Assembly (NCBI GenBank): GCA_021464525.1 | Contig: JADRCO010000572.1 | Coordinates: 1 to 30,605, forward strand | From: Rhizophagus sp. LPA8_4_AMF | Lineage: Eukaryota > Glomeromycota > Glomeromycetes > Glomerales > Glomeraceae | DNA length: 30,605 nucleotides | Direction of reading: 5' to 3' | Shown: positions 1 to 8,899 of the stretch, piece after piece | Layout of the letters: every line of letters starts with the position of its first letter | Position numbering within the stretch: position 1 is the first letter of the stretch | The notes under the pieces: generated by a model | Database searches by the model: none | Told to the model about the DNA's origin: nothing | Seen by the model: only the letters and a program-made list of their open reading frames with translations | Translations under genes and position numbers: made by a program

Positions 1-646
1 ATTTGTCAAATTCGAATCGAATTCAAATCAAATGTCAAATGTCAAATCAAATTGCGGAACCCTAAGAATGCATATACAAAATGTAAAAAAACATGACGCA
101 TCTTATGCACTTCTGAAATTAAAATTACACAACATATAGATTATTATAATTTTACTGTTATAATTAATTTGCATTAAGATATTATGGTATTATTTAACAA
201 AAAACAATTTTATTATTATGTATTTTAATGTGTTTTAATGTATTTTTATGTATTTAATATATACATATGCTAAATTAATAAAAAAAATTTCACATATTAT
301 ACCAAAAATAAAGTCAATTTGCTCAAAATACATGATAACTTTGTAAAATTTGACCCAATTTGCAAAAACTCAAAAATATGACATTAGGTTAAATTTGGCT
401 AAATTTGCAAAAACTCATTTTATATGAGTTATATATGAGATGACTGAGATCCTATTCAAGTAATATTAACTACTAAAATTTTATTAATATTTTTTTTATG
501 AAAAGCAATGAAATTATCAACTAAGACATTCCTTTGATTAAATACAGTATGCATAATGGAATAATAATTTATTAAGACTTTGACCAATACTTTATTAAAA
601 ATACTATTTTTTTAAGACCCAGAGGTATGAACTTCTTATTCTAGAC
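1..646. other. AT-rich intergenic DNA with short imperfect repeats
   Basis: No open reading frame of convincing length or composition is present. The first 50 bases contain several copies of a TCAAAT-type hexamer. Around 310-415 an AATTTGC-AAAACTCA-like phrase recurs imperfectly. The rest is featureless AT-rich sequence that ends at the MITE starting at 647. Confidence 0.5.
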
Positions 647-916
647 TATAGATGGCCCCGAAATTACTTTTTTTAATTTTGGCTAGAAGCTGAAATCTGA
701 AATGCTAAAATTGTTTTTTTAGTTTCCGAAATTAATTTATTTAATAGCCGAAATTTTGTTTAAGTTTTTTTGAATTCTTTAACTTAAAATACATTAAATT
801 ATTTAATTATTTATAATTATTTATATAAAAAATATTAAAAAATATTATAATGCCAAAATTGCTTGCCGAAATTAGTTTTATGAAAAATCAATTTAGGAGC
901 CATCTATATACTAGAC
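639..916. mobile_element. MITE with hAT-like 8-bp target duplication (element 647-908)
   Basis: The left end at 647 reads TATAGATGGC and the right end at 908 is its exact reverse complement. The inverted similarity continues imperfectly for roughly 35 bases on each side, through CCGAAATTA-like and TTTTGGC/GCCGAAA segments. The flanks TTCTAGAC (639-646) and TACTAGAC (909-916) match at 7 of 8 positions, which fits an 8-bp target-site duplication as made by hAT-type transposases. The interior (about 260 bp in total) has no coding capacity, so the element would depend on a transposase supplied from elsewhere. Assignment to hAT is inferred from the duplication length only. Confidence 0.65.
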
Positions 917-1700
917 CATGTGGATAGTAATCATTATCAGCCTCTTTTTTTTTATTATTTAACATCAGATACTATGGTGCCAGAAGTCTATACTCGACAA
1001 TAAAATTGGAGTACTTATAAATCTTTCAACACTTCAAAATAAATAGAATTTCAAAAATATAAACTGGTAACTTTGTTCTTCAAGACAAGTACTATTAAAT
1101 TACTGGTCAGATTTTCAAAATAATGCATACATAAAAAGTTATAAGCATTTGAAATTTGGTAATTTCTATATGATCAGCCTAAATTTGAAACAAAAAGGTC
1201 ATGTATATGCAAAAAATCAAATTGACATTTGTTTACTGAGCATCATTCTGAAGCTATAAATATGAAATATTTTCTTAACACTTGAATTTTGGCTTTTATG
1301 ATACTAATTCTAATCAATTTTTGGCATTCTATTTGTCTAATTTCCTTTTTTTATACATGCTCATATCTGTTTTTTACGCATTTCATACAAAATCGCGAAT
1401 TCCCATTGGCTATTTGCTATTCACGTGATAAATTAAAAATTTGAAACAAACTCATATGATTGTCGAGTTAAGACTTCTGGCACTATATTTTTTTCATGCT
1501 AAATAAATGCTCTTTCTTTTCCTTATTTTTTACATTACTTTTTATTTGGTCTTTTATTTTTATACTCTTCTTTTTTTAGTTTCACGTGAATTATTTTTCC
1601 TTTTTTATAAATATTTTTTTATATTATTACAAGAAAAAACACAGAGTATTAAAGCAAGAAGTAAAAATTTTATATTAGCATTTTTAATTGGGTCTTGTTT
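917..1700. other. Intergenic DNA, no gene seen
   Basis: AT-rich sequence without a supportable gene. The open frame beginning near 1507 is a T-rich run giving mostly Phe and Leu, and it extends into the MITE, so it is not taken as coding. A CACGTG hexamer occurs near 1422 and another near 1583. Confidence 0.5.
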
Positions 1701-2115
1701 TTTATCGCCATGGCGATATGTCGCAAGTGTCACGTGACATGTCGATCATTTCCTTTTTTGGAATATTTGTGAAACCATTTTCACCAAATTTTGCAAGGAG
1801 CAAAATTTCCCTTTTTGGAATTTGTGTAACGTCATATAATTTTGACCGGAATTACGGAGGTTGGCCGGAATTAACGGCGTGACGAATAAAGTGACAAATA
1901 AGATTTTTCACCGAAAAAATTCCGTCCCCAAAATACTTAGTGATTTACTGAAAGCTTAGGGTGTGATGACATGTGATATTTTAAACATTACACAGAATAC
2001 CAAAAAGGAAATTTTGCTCCCTGCAAAAATTGGTGAAAATGGTTTCACAAATATTCCAAAAAAGGAAATGATCGACATGCACGTGACACTTGCGACACAT
2101 CGCCATGGCGATAAA
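1701..2115. mobile_element. MITE with ~130-bp terminal inverted repeats and palindromic ends
   Basis: The arms at about 1701-1831 and 1987-2115 are reverse complements with only a few substitutions and one or two indels. The outer end of each arm is itself a palindrome around CGCCATGGCG: 16 bp at 1703-1718 on the left and 14 bp at 2099-2112 on the right. The left arm also has a 12-bp palindrome centred on CACGTG (1728-1739), which is broken by a deletion in the right arm. The core of about 155 bp is unrelated to the arms and does not code. I could not find a convincing target-site duplication, so the exact ends are uncertain by a few bases. The superfamily cannot be named. Confidence 0.75.
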
Positions 2116-3094
2116 TTATAAAATCCTTTTTAATTTATTAGTACAATTTATTTATTTATTTTTATTCTACTATAAGTAAAATAAAAAAAACTGTATAAAG
2201 CAACCACAAGAGTTAACCGTCTACTGCTAAAAAGTAAATTCATGACATCAAATAACTAAAATAACTAAGAAATATTAAAATCCTTTTTTGTATATATAAA
2301 AGTATTTATATTGATATAATAAATTTATTTTCAAATTTAATAATTTAACAATTAAAAGTACTGATCTTCTGTATCTGAAGGTGCTCACCTTTTAGCTTTT
2401 GAACTTATATAAATATCTGTTAAAATATCCAGATATCAAGGTTGTGTTAAAAAAAAGATGACAGATGATGCAGTAAATTGCTAGTTAATTTTAGATAGCA
2501 CTATATCATAATTCTGGCCAATTTTTAGGCATGTAATTTGAGAATTCAACTACCATGCTAGTGCTGAGAAAGTGTTTGGATACTGGCTAGGAACTAATGT
2601 GAAATTGGAAGGGGGCAAGGGGCTAGAGTATTTCTATTAATTCGCTAGTTCTAGATCACTTTTATGCCAGCTTAAATGCTGAAATATTGTGTCCCAAATT
2701 CAGCCAGAAATTATGAAATAGTGCTGGGCAAAATTAGCCAAGATTTTATTGCACCCAACTGCATCTTGAGTTTTAGGCATTTTCTCGTCACTTCCTTGCA
2801 ACTTACACATAACTTTTGAGTTATTTTTAAAGGTCCTAGTTGTCTCAGTTATGTGTTGAATTTTCTTGTCAGTAGTTGTTGGCAAATATGCCAGAAAATT
2901 CCATTCCAATAACTAGGATAATTAGGATAGGTTTTAATACGAAAGAAAAGCTTCGTTTTAACTTATCCTTTTATAGTCCATTCTAGTTATTCTAATAAAA
3001 AATAAAGTTCTAGAAAAAAATTGAAATCATCCTAAGGCAGAAATTTTACTGGACCACTTACCAAAGCGCTTATTAAATATTTATTAATAGCATT
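2116..3094. other. Intergenic DNA with an unassigned ORF-like remnant
   Basis: Mostly AT-rich. A less AT-biased stretch at about 2450-2930 contains a 69-codon open frame on the minus strand (2700-2909). It has no recognisable motif and no start context that I would defend. Its base composition differs from the surroundings, so it may be a decayed piece of a mobile element, but nothing in it identifies a family. Confidence 0.35.
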
Positions 3095-3480
3095 TGGGGA
3101 CCTTTCCAGGAAAAGCCGGAGCTCGGCCGATCACGTGATTTCAAGAAAACGCAATTTAAATCATGTGATCAATTTAGCAATTATTTCGAAAAAATAAAAA
3201 TGGCTTTAATAACTTAAAATAAAATTTTGCCAATAATTATTTATGAACATTAACTATCTTTTAACACATTTATTTTATTTATATTATGAAATATGTAAAC
3301 ATATTGACTTAATAAAATTTTTAATAAAAATTTAATTATTCGAAAATTATTTTTTTTACTAATATTTTATAAATAAAATATCACATTTTTTAAAAGGTTA
3401 GACTGGTAGTCATGTGATTATCAAAAAATCTCAATTTTGAATTTTTGGCCGAGCCCCGGCTTTTCCTGGAAAGGTCCCCA
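3095..3480. mobile_element. MITE with ~35-bp GC-rich terminal inverted repeats
   Basis: The ends read TGGGGACCTTTCCAGG at 3095 and its reverse complement finishing at 3480. The match continues through AAAAGCCGG and GCTCGGCC, with one mismatch in about 35 bp. The 4-bp sequence ATTT lies on both sides if the element is taken as 3096-3479 (3092-3095 and 3480-3483), a possible short target duplication that could also be chance in AT-rich DNA. Subterminal CACGTGAT (left) and CATGTGAT (right) boxes are also roughly mirrored. The interior is AT-rich and non-coding. This element is not related by sequence to the other three MITEs here. Confidence 0.7.
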
Positions 3481-4277
3481 TTTATTGAATATATTGGCAT
3501 CCAATTTAGTTGAATAATTAATTATTATTTAAATTTTAAATCACTCAATTTGTTAAATATAAAATCAAATTTTTTTATAATTTAATTTATGAATTTTTAG
3601 TGTTATTGAAAAGTTTGTCTTTTTACATAATTGTTGTCATATCTTTTAAAAAATTGTGAAAACAAATGATATACAGTATAATGTGAGCCAGGTTAGTGGC
3701 GAACTGTGACGCAAAAAAATTCGTATATAAAGTAATGTAAATATGTATTTTTGCCTGTATTGCGAGTTAAATTTATAATTTTTTTTAGCTTATTTTATTT
3801 TCTTAAGTTTTTCTGTATATATACAACACGTGAATTTATCTATAGCATTGTTTTAGTAATATTAAAGTGTTCATCAAATTTTATGATATTGCGTTCTTAG
3901 CAATTAAATTTACCATTTTTCTGTCATTTTATAAAAATATATACCGTAAATGTATAAAGCATTCCAGATTTTCTTTATTGACACAGCTCAAGCAAGGTAA
4001 GTAAAGATTGTAATGAGCTCTTTAAAGTACAATGAGAAAACCTTAAATTTTAAATTGTTTTATTGGGATTTTTATGATTATACAGTAATCAGTGGGATTC
4101 AATAATTTTATTTATTTATTTATTTCTGCAGCTTTGTAAATTGTGATTTATAATTTATTAGGTTAAACTCATCAAAAATTACATTTGTTTTTTCGTCTAT
4201 TGGTCTATTATGTATTTAGTGACATACAATTTCTTATTCGATTTCGGGTTTTTATGTACCTTTGTATAATATATATG
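3481..4277. other. Intergenic DNA, no gene seen
   Basis: AT-rich sequence without open frames of note. A splice-donor-like GGTAAGTA near 3995 and a CTGCAG near 4127 are isolated signals with no coding sequence around them. Confidence 0.45.
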
Positions 4278-4660
4278 TAAGGATACTCAACGGTCTTTTC
4301 GGTCTTACCGGGTCCTGACCGGTCTTTGGAAATTTTTCGGAAAAGTAACAAGGCTGCGCACTCAAAATTTTGTGGCGCAGCAGGCTTGGTTAAAGACCGA
4401 AAAGTGGCAAAATTTTGTACTAATCCAATCAGCCAATTTTGAAATAAATAGGATTTTATAGGCTATTTGACTAAAAACTGCATTTTTTCGGTCTTTTAGC
4501 TCTGCTGGCCTTAGAAAAAGTAGGACAGAGGCCAAATTTTTCTATTTATCGGTCTTTGCCAATCCAGCTGCGTCACAAAAATTTCAGGCGCAGATCATTG
4601 ATATTTTCCCAAAGACCGGCCAGGACCGGGCAAGACCGAAAAGACCGTTGAGCATCTTTA
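4278..4660. mobile_element. 383-bp MITE with ~50-bp TIRs and perfect 8-bp TSD
   Basis: The left end runs TAAGGATACTCAACGG from 4278. The reverse complement of the right end (to 4660) runs TAAAGATGCTCAACGG, and similarity continues for about 50 bp through repeated GGTCTT blocks. TATATATG is present in full on both sides (4270-4277 and 4661-4668), an 8-bp target-site duplication as generated by hAT-type transposases. Inside, further GGTCTTT/AAAGACC and GCTGCGC/GCGCAG motifs are arranged in mirrored positions, so a single strand could fold into a long branched hairpin. There is no coding capacity, so mobilisation would need a transposase in trans. The intact duplication suggests a fairly recent insertion. 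Confidence 0.85.
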
Positions 4661-4668
4661 TATATATG

Positions 4669-5360
4669 GAATAAAGGTTTCATATATGACAAATTGTCAC
4701 GCCTTGCAACGTCTAAATAATCGAGATGACAACCTGCTAGATGATGAATTTACATGTTTAAAACCAGAAATATATCATTCGTACATTGAAAATTTACAAT
4801 AATAAGAAATGCTACTAATAAAAAAAATTTTAATAATTGAATATTGAGAAAATATATTAAAGATCCAGGTTGAGAGTTATCATATTTCTGACTCTCCACT
4901 TTTTTGTTTCTTAGAATGAATAAGATATGTTAAAGAGAAAATTAAGACGGGAATAAAAATGAGATAAAGTTAAAACTTATCATTCCGAAGATATTAACAA
5001 ATCTGATTTAGTTTTGATTAAATGAATGAAACGTCAAGTAATCAGTTTATCCAACATTAATTTTTAGAAATCGGTATGAAAGTCATCGTCCATACTATAA
5101 TCAACCATAATATCCTTGAGGTACCGATTAGGCGGTCGTTGAAAAAAACTTCCTAAAATGCTTTTAAAGTATAAAATATTACTAAATTCCTTTACACGTA
5201 CAGTATTTAAGGTCAAATTATGCCAGTAATATTAAGTAACATACGGTGATTGCAATTTATTATATGAACGCAAAAAAAAATCTTCTTTTTATTTAAGTTA
5301 TAAAATCAGAAAAGCTAATCCATTACGACATCAATGTTTTTTTCAAGAGCTTTTTTGATT
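4669..5360. other. Intergenic DNA, no gene seen
   Basis: AT-rich sequence. I see no open frame, RNA gene or inverted repeat that I can support. Confidence 0.45.
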
Positions 5361-5372
5361 TGATAATACCTA

Positions 5373-5728
5373 GCCACATTTAATTATTATAAAAATTGAT
5401 GCCACGCAATTTATTTTAAATTATGTATATTTATAAATTACAAAAAAATATTTTCAGAAATAAAATATTGAACGTGGTTAATTCGTTAAAATTACACGTA
5501 ATTAATATTCAAATGGGCTTTGCCAAAATTTGATGTCCGATAACATAATTATTAAGATAACTGCGTTTATATTAAAACGACATTGCTAATAAACCATTAA
5601 CGTGGCCAGTTAATCCAACTTTATGTTAGATGTGGCTTTTGGCAAAGTAAATGAGTTGCAAGCCAGTTAAGCCACGATTAGGGTAGTAATGTAATCTTTA
5701 GAAACGTGGCAATCTAACGAATCGTGGC
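5373..5728. promoter_or_regulatory. Cluster of GTGGC/GCCAC motifs upstream of the secreted-protein gene
   Basis: CGTGG or GTGGC cores, on either strand, occur at 5373-5377, 5401-5405, 5473-5477, 5600-5606 (ACGTGGC), 5632-5636, 5671-5676, 5704-5710 (ACGTGGC) and 5723-5728. That is eight in about 355 bp of otherwise AT-rich DNA. GC-rich pentamers are rare in such sequence, so the density suggests binding sites for a regulator. The gene starting at 6179 is the nearest downstream gene. The factor cannot be named from the sequence. Confidence 0.35.
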
Positions 5729-6069
5729 CAATTTATTTTTCAGCCTATAGTCGATCTTGTCAATCTAGACAATACTTGGCTGAATTAAGTAAGCCATCAC
5801 AAGCCTTCTTATAGGCTTAAATGGCTTTGATAATTAAACGTTTTTGATGTTTAAATCGACACGAAATAATTGAACATAGGCGTTTCGGATATCCAATATG
5901 TTTCCTTTACGAATTAAGCGAGGACAAAGTTTTCAAAAGCAAATAATTCTCGTTGAGAATAATTGATAAATTTTCACAAAGAAAAGAGGCTTTGAATTAA
6001 AAAAAAAAAAAGTTTTCTTTTTTGATTTGAAGTAAATCTTGAATGAACAAAATATATAAAAAAAAAAGC

Positions 6070-6077
6070 TATATAAA
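6070..6077 (+). promoter_or_regulatory. TATA box of the secreted-protein gene
   Basis: TATATAAA stands 109 bases before the ATG at 6179 and is followed by a C/T-rich stretch, as expected of a strong TATA-type promoter with a 5' leader of about 70-80 nt. Confidence 0.5.
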
Positions 6078-6178
6078 CACGGTCTTTCTTCCTAGTTAAA
6101 TCTTCACTTCACTGAAGCAAATCAAAAATAATAATAAAAAAAAATAACTTCCTTTAATAGTGAATTATTTTTTTCAAA

Positions 6179-7039
6179 ATGAAGTTCGTTTATATTTGTT
6201 TCCTTAGCACCTATATGATTGCTCTCTTCTTCAACATTCAAGCTATATTTGCTCATCCTCATGCTGGGTGCACCACGACTGTTACTAAAACAACAACTAC
6301 AACCATTCGTCCAACATTTACTAAAACTTTCACAACGGTAATAATTATTGACTCTAGAAATATTTTTTTTTGTTTAATTGATAATTACTCATTTTCTCTC
6401 TTCTTTTTTTTTATTTCAAAGAAAATTGCTACTACATCTGCTACAGTCAAAACTTCAACTACCGTCATCGTTGTAACTAATGCTTGTTCTAAAACTAAAA
6501 CTCTCCCCCCACCACCACCACCTACCCCAAAGGTTAAAACGGCACCGTCGCCTCCTATTAAATCTCCTACAGTTCCCGCCAAGACTCCTGTTGCCGCTAA
6601 GATCAGCAAGACTCCTGTTGCCAAGGTCAGCAAGAACCCTCCTAAAGTTGTTAAACGTCCAACTCCAACACCCATTAAAGTAGCTAAAGTAGCTAAAGCT
6701 AATGTAGCTAAAGCTAAAGTAGTAAGTTCCACTCATGGAGCTAAAGTAGTAGCTAAATCTAAAGTAGTTCATCATCATGTATCTAAAGTAAGTTCCACTC
6801 ATGGAGCTAAAGTTCAACATGCACATACTGGTAAAATCGTAAAAATTAAAACCGTGACAAAAAAGGTCACTATCCATAGAGTTAAATCAGTTCATTCTAC
6901 TCCTAAAGTAGTACACCACGTTAAAACAGTGCACGTTAAAACAGTTCATACTGGTCCTAAAGTAATTTCTTCAACTTCTAAAACTGTTGTAATTGGTAAA
7001 ACAGGTAAAGTAGCAAGTAAAGGTTATGGTGGTTATTAG
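6179..7039 (+). CDS. Secreted Lys/Val/His/Pro-rich repeat protein
   Basis: The protein starts with a hydrophobic signal peptide (residues 1 to about 25, ending near IFA-HP), so it is probably exported. Next come a Thr-rich stretch, a short polyproline run, and a long low-complexity region rich in Lys, Val, Ala, Pro and later His. SSTHGAKV occurs twice, and PKV and VKTVH motifs recur. It ends in KGYGGY. I read one intron at 6338-6421 (GTAATA...TTTCAAAG, 84 nt, phase 0), so the spliced protein is 258 aa. The intron has no stop and is in frame, so retention would give 286 aa. There is no Cys-rich or enzymatic domain. A cell-wall or secreted structural protein, or a candidate effector, are all possible; none is shown. 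A TATA box lies upstream and AATAAA downstream. Confidence 0.75.
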   Translation: MKFVYICFLSTYMIALFFNIQAIFAHPHAGCTTTVTKTTTTTIRPTFTKTFTTVIIIDSRNIFFCLIDNYSFSLFFFFISKKIATTSATVKTSTTVIVVTNACSKTKTLPPPPPPTPKVKTAPSPPIKSPTVPAKTPVAAKISKTPVAKVSKNPPKVVKRPTPTPIKVAKVAKANVAKAKVVSSTHGAKVVAKSKVVHHHVSKVSSTHGAKVQHAHTGKIVKIKTVTKKVTIHRVKSVHSTPKVVHHVKTVHVKTVHTGPKVISSTSKTVVIGKTGKVASKGYGGY

Positions 7040-7249
7040 ATAAATCATCAATTTTTGTAAATAGTTTTCCTTGATCTTTTAGAATGTAAATAATTATTTT
7101 TTTTAAAATCTTGTACATAAAAATAGTTTTTTTTTCCTTAGATTAGATTTATTCTTTACATTCTTTAAGATAGTTTTTTTTTTGTGAATTCTTTCCATCT
7201 TTCTTTTCTGTATAATATGTAAAATTTCGAGATTTCATTTAAATTGTTT

Positions 7250-7255
7250 AATAAA
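7250..7255 (+). terminator. AATAAA polyadenylation-type signal
   Basis: AATAAA lies 211 bases after the TAG stop of the secreted-protein gene, in a T-rich 3' region. It is a reasonable poly(A) signal, although hexamers like this are common in AT-rich DNA. Confidence 0.35.
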
Positions 7256-7885
7256 TTAACAATTGAATTCTTGTAAAATCTTTAAATTATTATCTTGAAA
7301 TGTGGTTTATTTTGTGTCACAATAACATGATTAAGGAATCGAAATACGCATAAAGGGAACATGACTTTTAGTTCAATGTTAATAGATCCGGTTTCATTTG
7401 TCCGAAACGGTTGGAAGTTTTGGAAGTTTATGTTGTCCACCTTCCGTGATGCTCAATTTTTGAACGAAAAAATGGTTATTTCCTTGCGAATTTGTCACCA
7501 CAGACAAATTATATTCATGCATCGTTTCGTCAACCAATAATAATTTCTTCGCCACAACAATCAGGTTTACGAGCATAAAATTTTTAAATTTTTAAATTTT
7601 TTACTTTTTTTTCCAAAGTATCTATATCGTCATAACAAGCCACCGATCATTATTATTCACGATATATTCTCAAAACTTCTTTCTCTAAAAAAATACTTCT
7701 TTCTCGAAAATTCATTTCATCATTTTACGGAATTATCTCCAAAATGATAACGAAAGACAATATGAAAGACTTTTAGAGATTCTTATACGATTAACATTGG
7801 CACAGTAAATAACATTGATGGTAATTTTTAAGTCGGAATTTGTAGTTTAACCATAAGTCTCTTTAAGAACAATTTTATATTATAA
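7256..7885. other. Intergenic DNA with an unassigned minus-strand open frame
   Basis: A 60-codon open frame on the minus strand (7394-7576) lies in sequence of somewhat higher GC than its flanks. It shows no motif that I recognise and no splice partners. It may be a fragment of a decayed gene or element. The rest is AT-rich and appears empty. Confidence 0.3.
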
Positions 7886-8107
7886 TATCCTGTACCTTTT
7901 GACAAGCTTATCGGTGATTCTAAAGAAGAAGACATAAAAGATAGACTCAGTGGCAAGATGATGCTACCAAACAAATTGTTTAAAAAAGAATATTTTTCGG
8001 AAAATTCTCCTCTTTCAATTGAGAATATTCATATCATGATCGTCCTTGCCACCGCCAATAATTTATCTCTCAATCAAGAAATTTGCAATAACAAAATTTC
8101 GTTTTAA
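7886..8107 (+). pseudogene. Possible Crinkler (CRN)-type N-terminal domain fragment
   Basis: A 73-codon open run without a start codon encodes a segment with KMMLPNKLFKKEYFSE followed shortly by IENIHIMIV, then a TAA. In the ubiquitin-like N-terminal domain of fungal and oomycete Crinkler effectors, a Leu-Pro-x-x-Lys-Leu and Tyr-Phe stretch followed by an (E)NIHI-I-V strand is a typical ending. The order and spacing here agree with that. No upstream exon with the start of such a domain is visible: the frame is closed by a stop at 7883-7885. No C-terminal effector domain follows. I therefore read it as a relic. The family call rests on memory of the motif and is tentative. Confidence 0.35.
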
Positions 8108-8182
8108 GTCTGATCTCTTTTTTCCGCGGATTCGCCAACGTATTTTCATCACATCAAATGAAGTTTATTAATAGAAAATTTT

Positions 8183-8326
8183 ATGATTAGAATATTACCA
8201 TCTCAATCAAAATCAGAAACAAACGAACGATTTCACACCAAATATACAAATACACGTGACCTCATCTCACTTATTAATGGACAAGTCCCCACTCCCCAGA
8301 CAACAAAATATGTTAGGGCAGTTTAG
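8183..8326 (+). pseudogene. Short coding-like remnant, family unknown
   Basis: A 47-codon frame from ATG to TAG has balanced amino-acid use (for example TNTRDLISLINGQVPTPQ) unlike the Lys/Asn/Ile/Phe-rich noise of the surrounding AT-rich DNA. It sits 75 bases after the possible Crinkler fragment and before another broken coding run. It may belong to the same decayed gene or to a mobile element. No domain was recognised. Confidence 0.25.
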
Positions 8327-8634
8327 CTAGTTATTGCTGTTTCTCTAGTTGGTCTAGTTGTTTCCCGTACGACTGAGAACTCTTGTAAATCCTTAGTTAT
8401 GTTCTCTCTTTTTTACTGGTACAAAGAGTAGACAAAAAAAGATTATATAGACAAAGAAAGAAAAATTTCATGGAGCAATGATTTTATCTATTGCATACCA
8501 TACACTGTACAATTTGTTGTAATCCAAATCATTCTTCAAGAAAGTTAGCACAAACAACATTATCATCTCGATTAGGATAACTTCAACCGTACATTCTAAG
8601 TCAACAAAAATTAACCGAAATGCCACACAAATAG

Positions 8635-8899
8635 AAACAGCCATCTAAACAAATCCATCCAACTGCCCCAGACCATGCCGTCTATAATAACATATATGAT
8701 TATATGAATAAAGAAATAACTGACCTCAAGGTTCAACTTAACAGGAATACAAGTTCTGAAAAAAGCAAATGAAGAATCTAAAAACAATCTGAAATTAATT
8801 AACATTAAACAAAACGATCAATCTACAAAACAAGATATCGTAGCTATCAAAAATACCAAAAACCAAAATGGTATCATTATTGAAAAATTGACAATTTAA
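8635..8899 (+). pseudogene. Frameshifted coiled-coil coding remnant
   Basis: An open run after a TAG at 8632-8634 reads through a segment including YDYMNKEITDLKVQLN. Coding character then moves to another frame near 8755-8765, giving VLKKANEESKNNLKLINIKQ and a charged, heptad-like continuation to a TAA at 8897-8899. The two pieces together look like one coiled-coil region broken by a single indel. Such coiled coils occur in the first part of LINE-type elements and in many other proteins, so the origin is open. There is no start codon and no catalytic domain nearby. Confidence 0.35.

Noticed and set aside
1507..1737. 76-codon + strand frame rich in Phe, Leu and Tyr
   Set aside because: It is produced by T-rich DNA and runs into the left arm of the 1701-2115 element; no motif.
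1688..1882. 64-codon + strand frame
   Set aside because: It lies almost entirely within the MITE arm and core and has no counterpart in the other arm.
6385..6877. Minus-strand frames opposite the secreted-protein gene
   Set aside because: They are antisense shadows of a low-complexity coding sequence; hydrophobic or Tyr/Phe/Ser runs mirror the Lys/Val codons.
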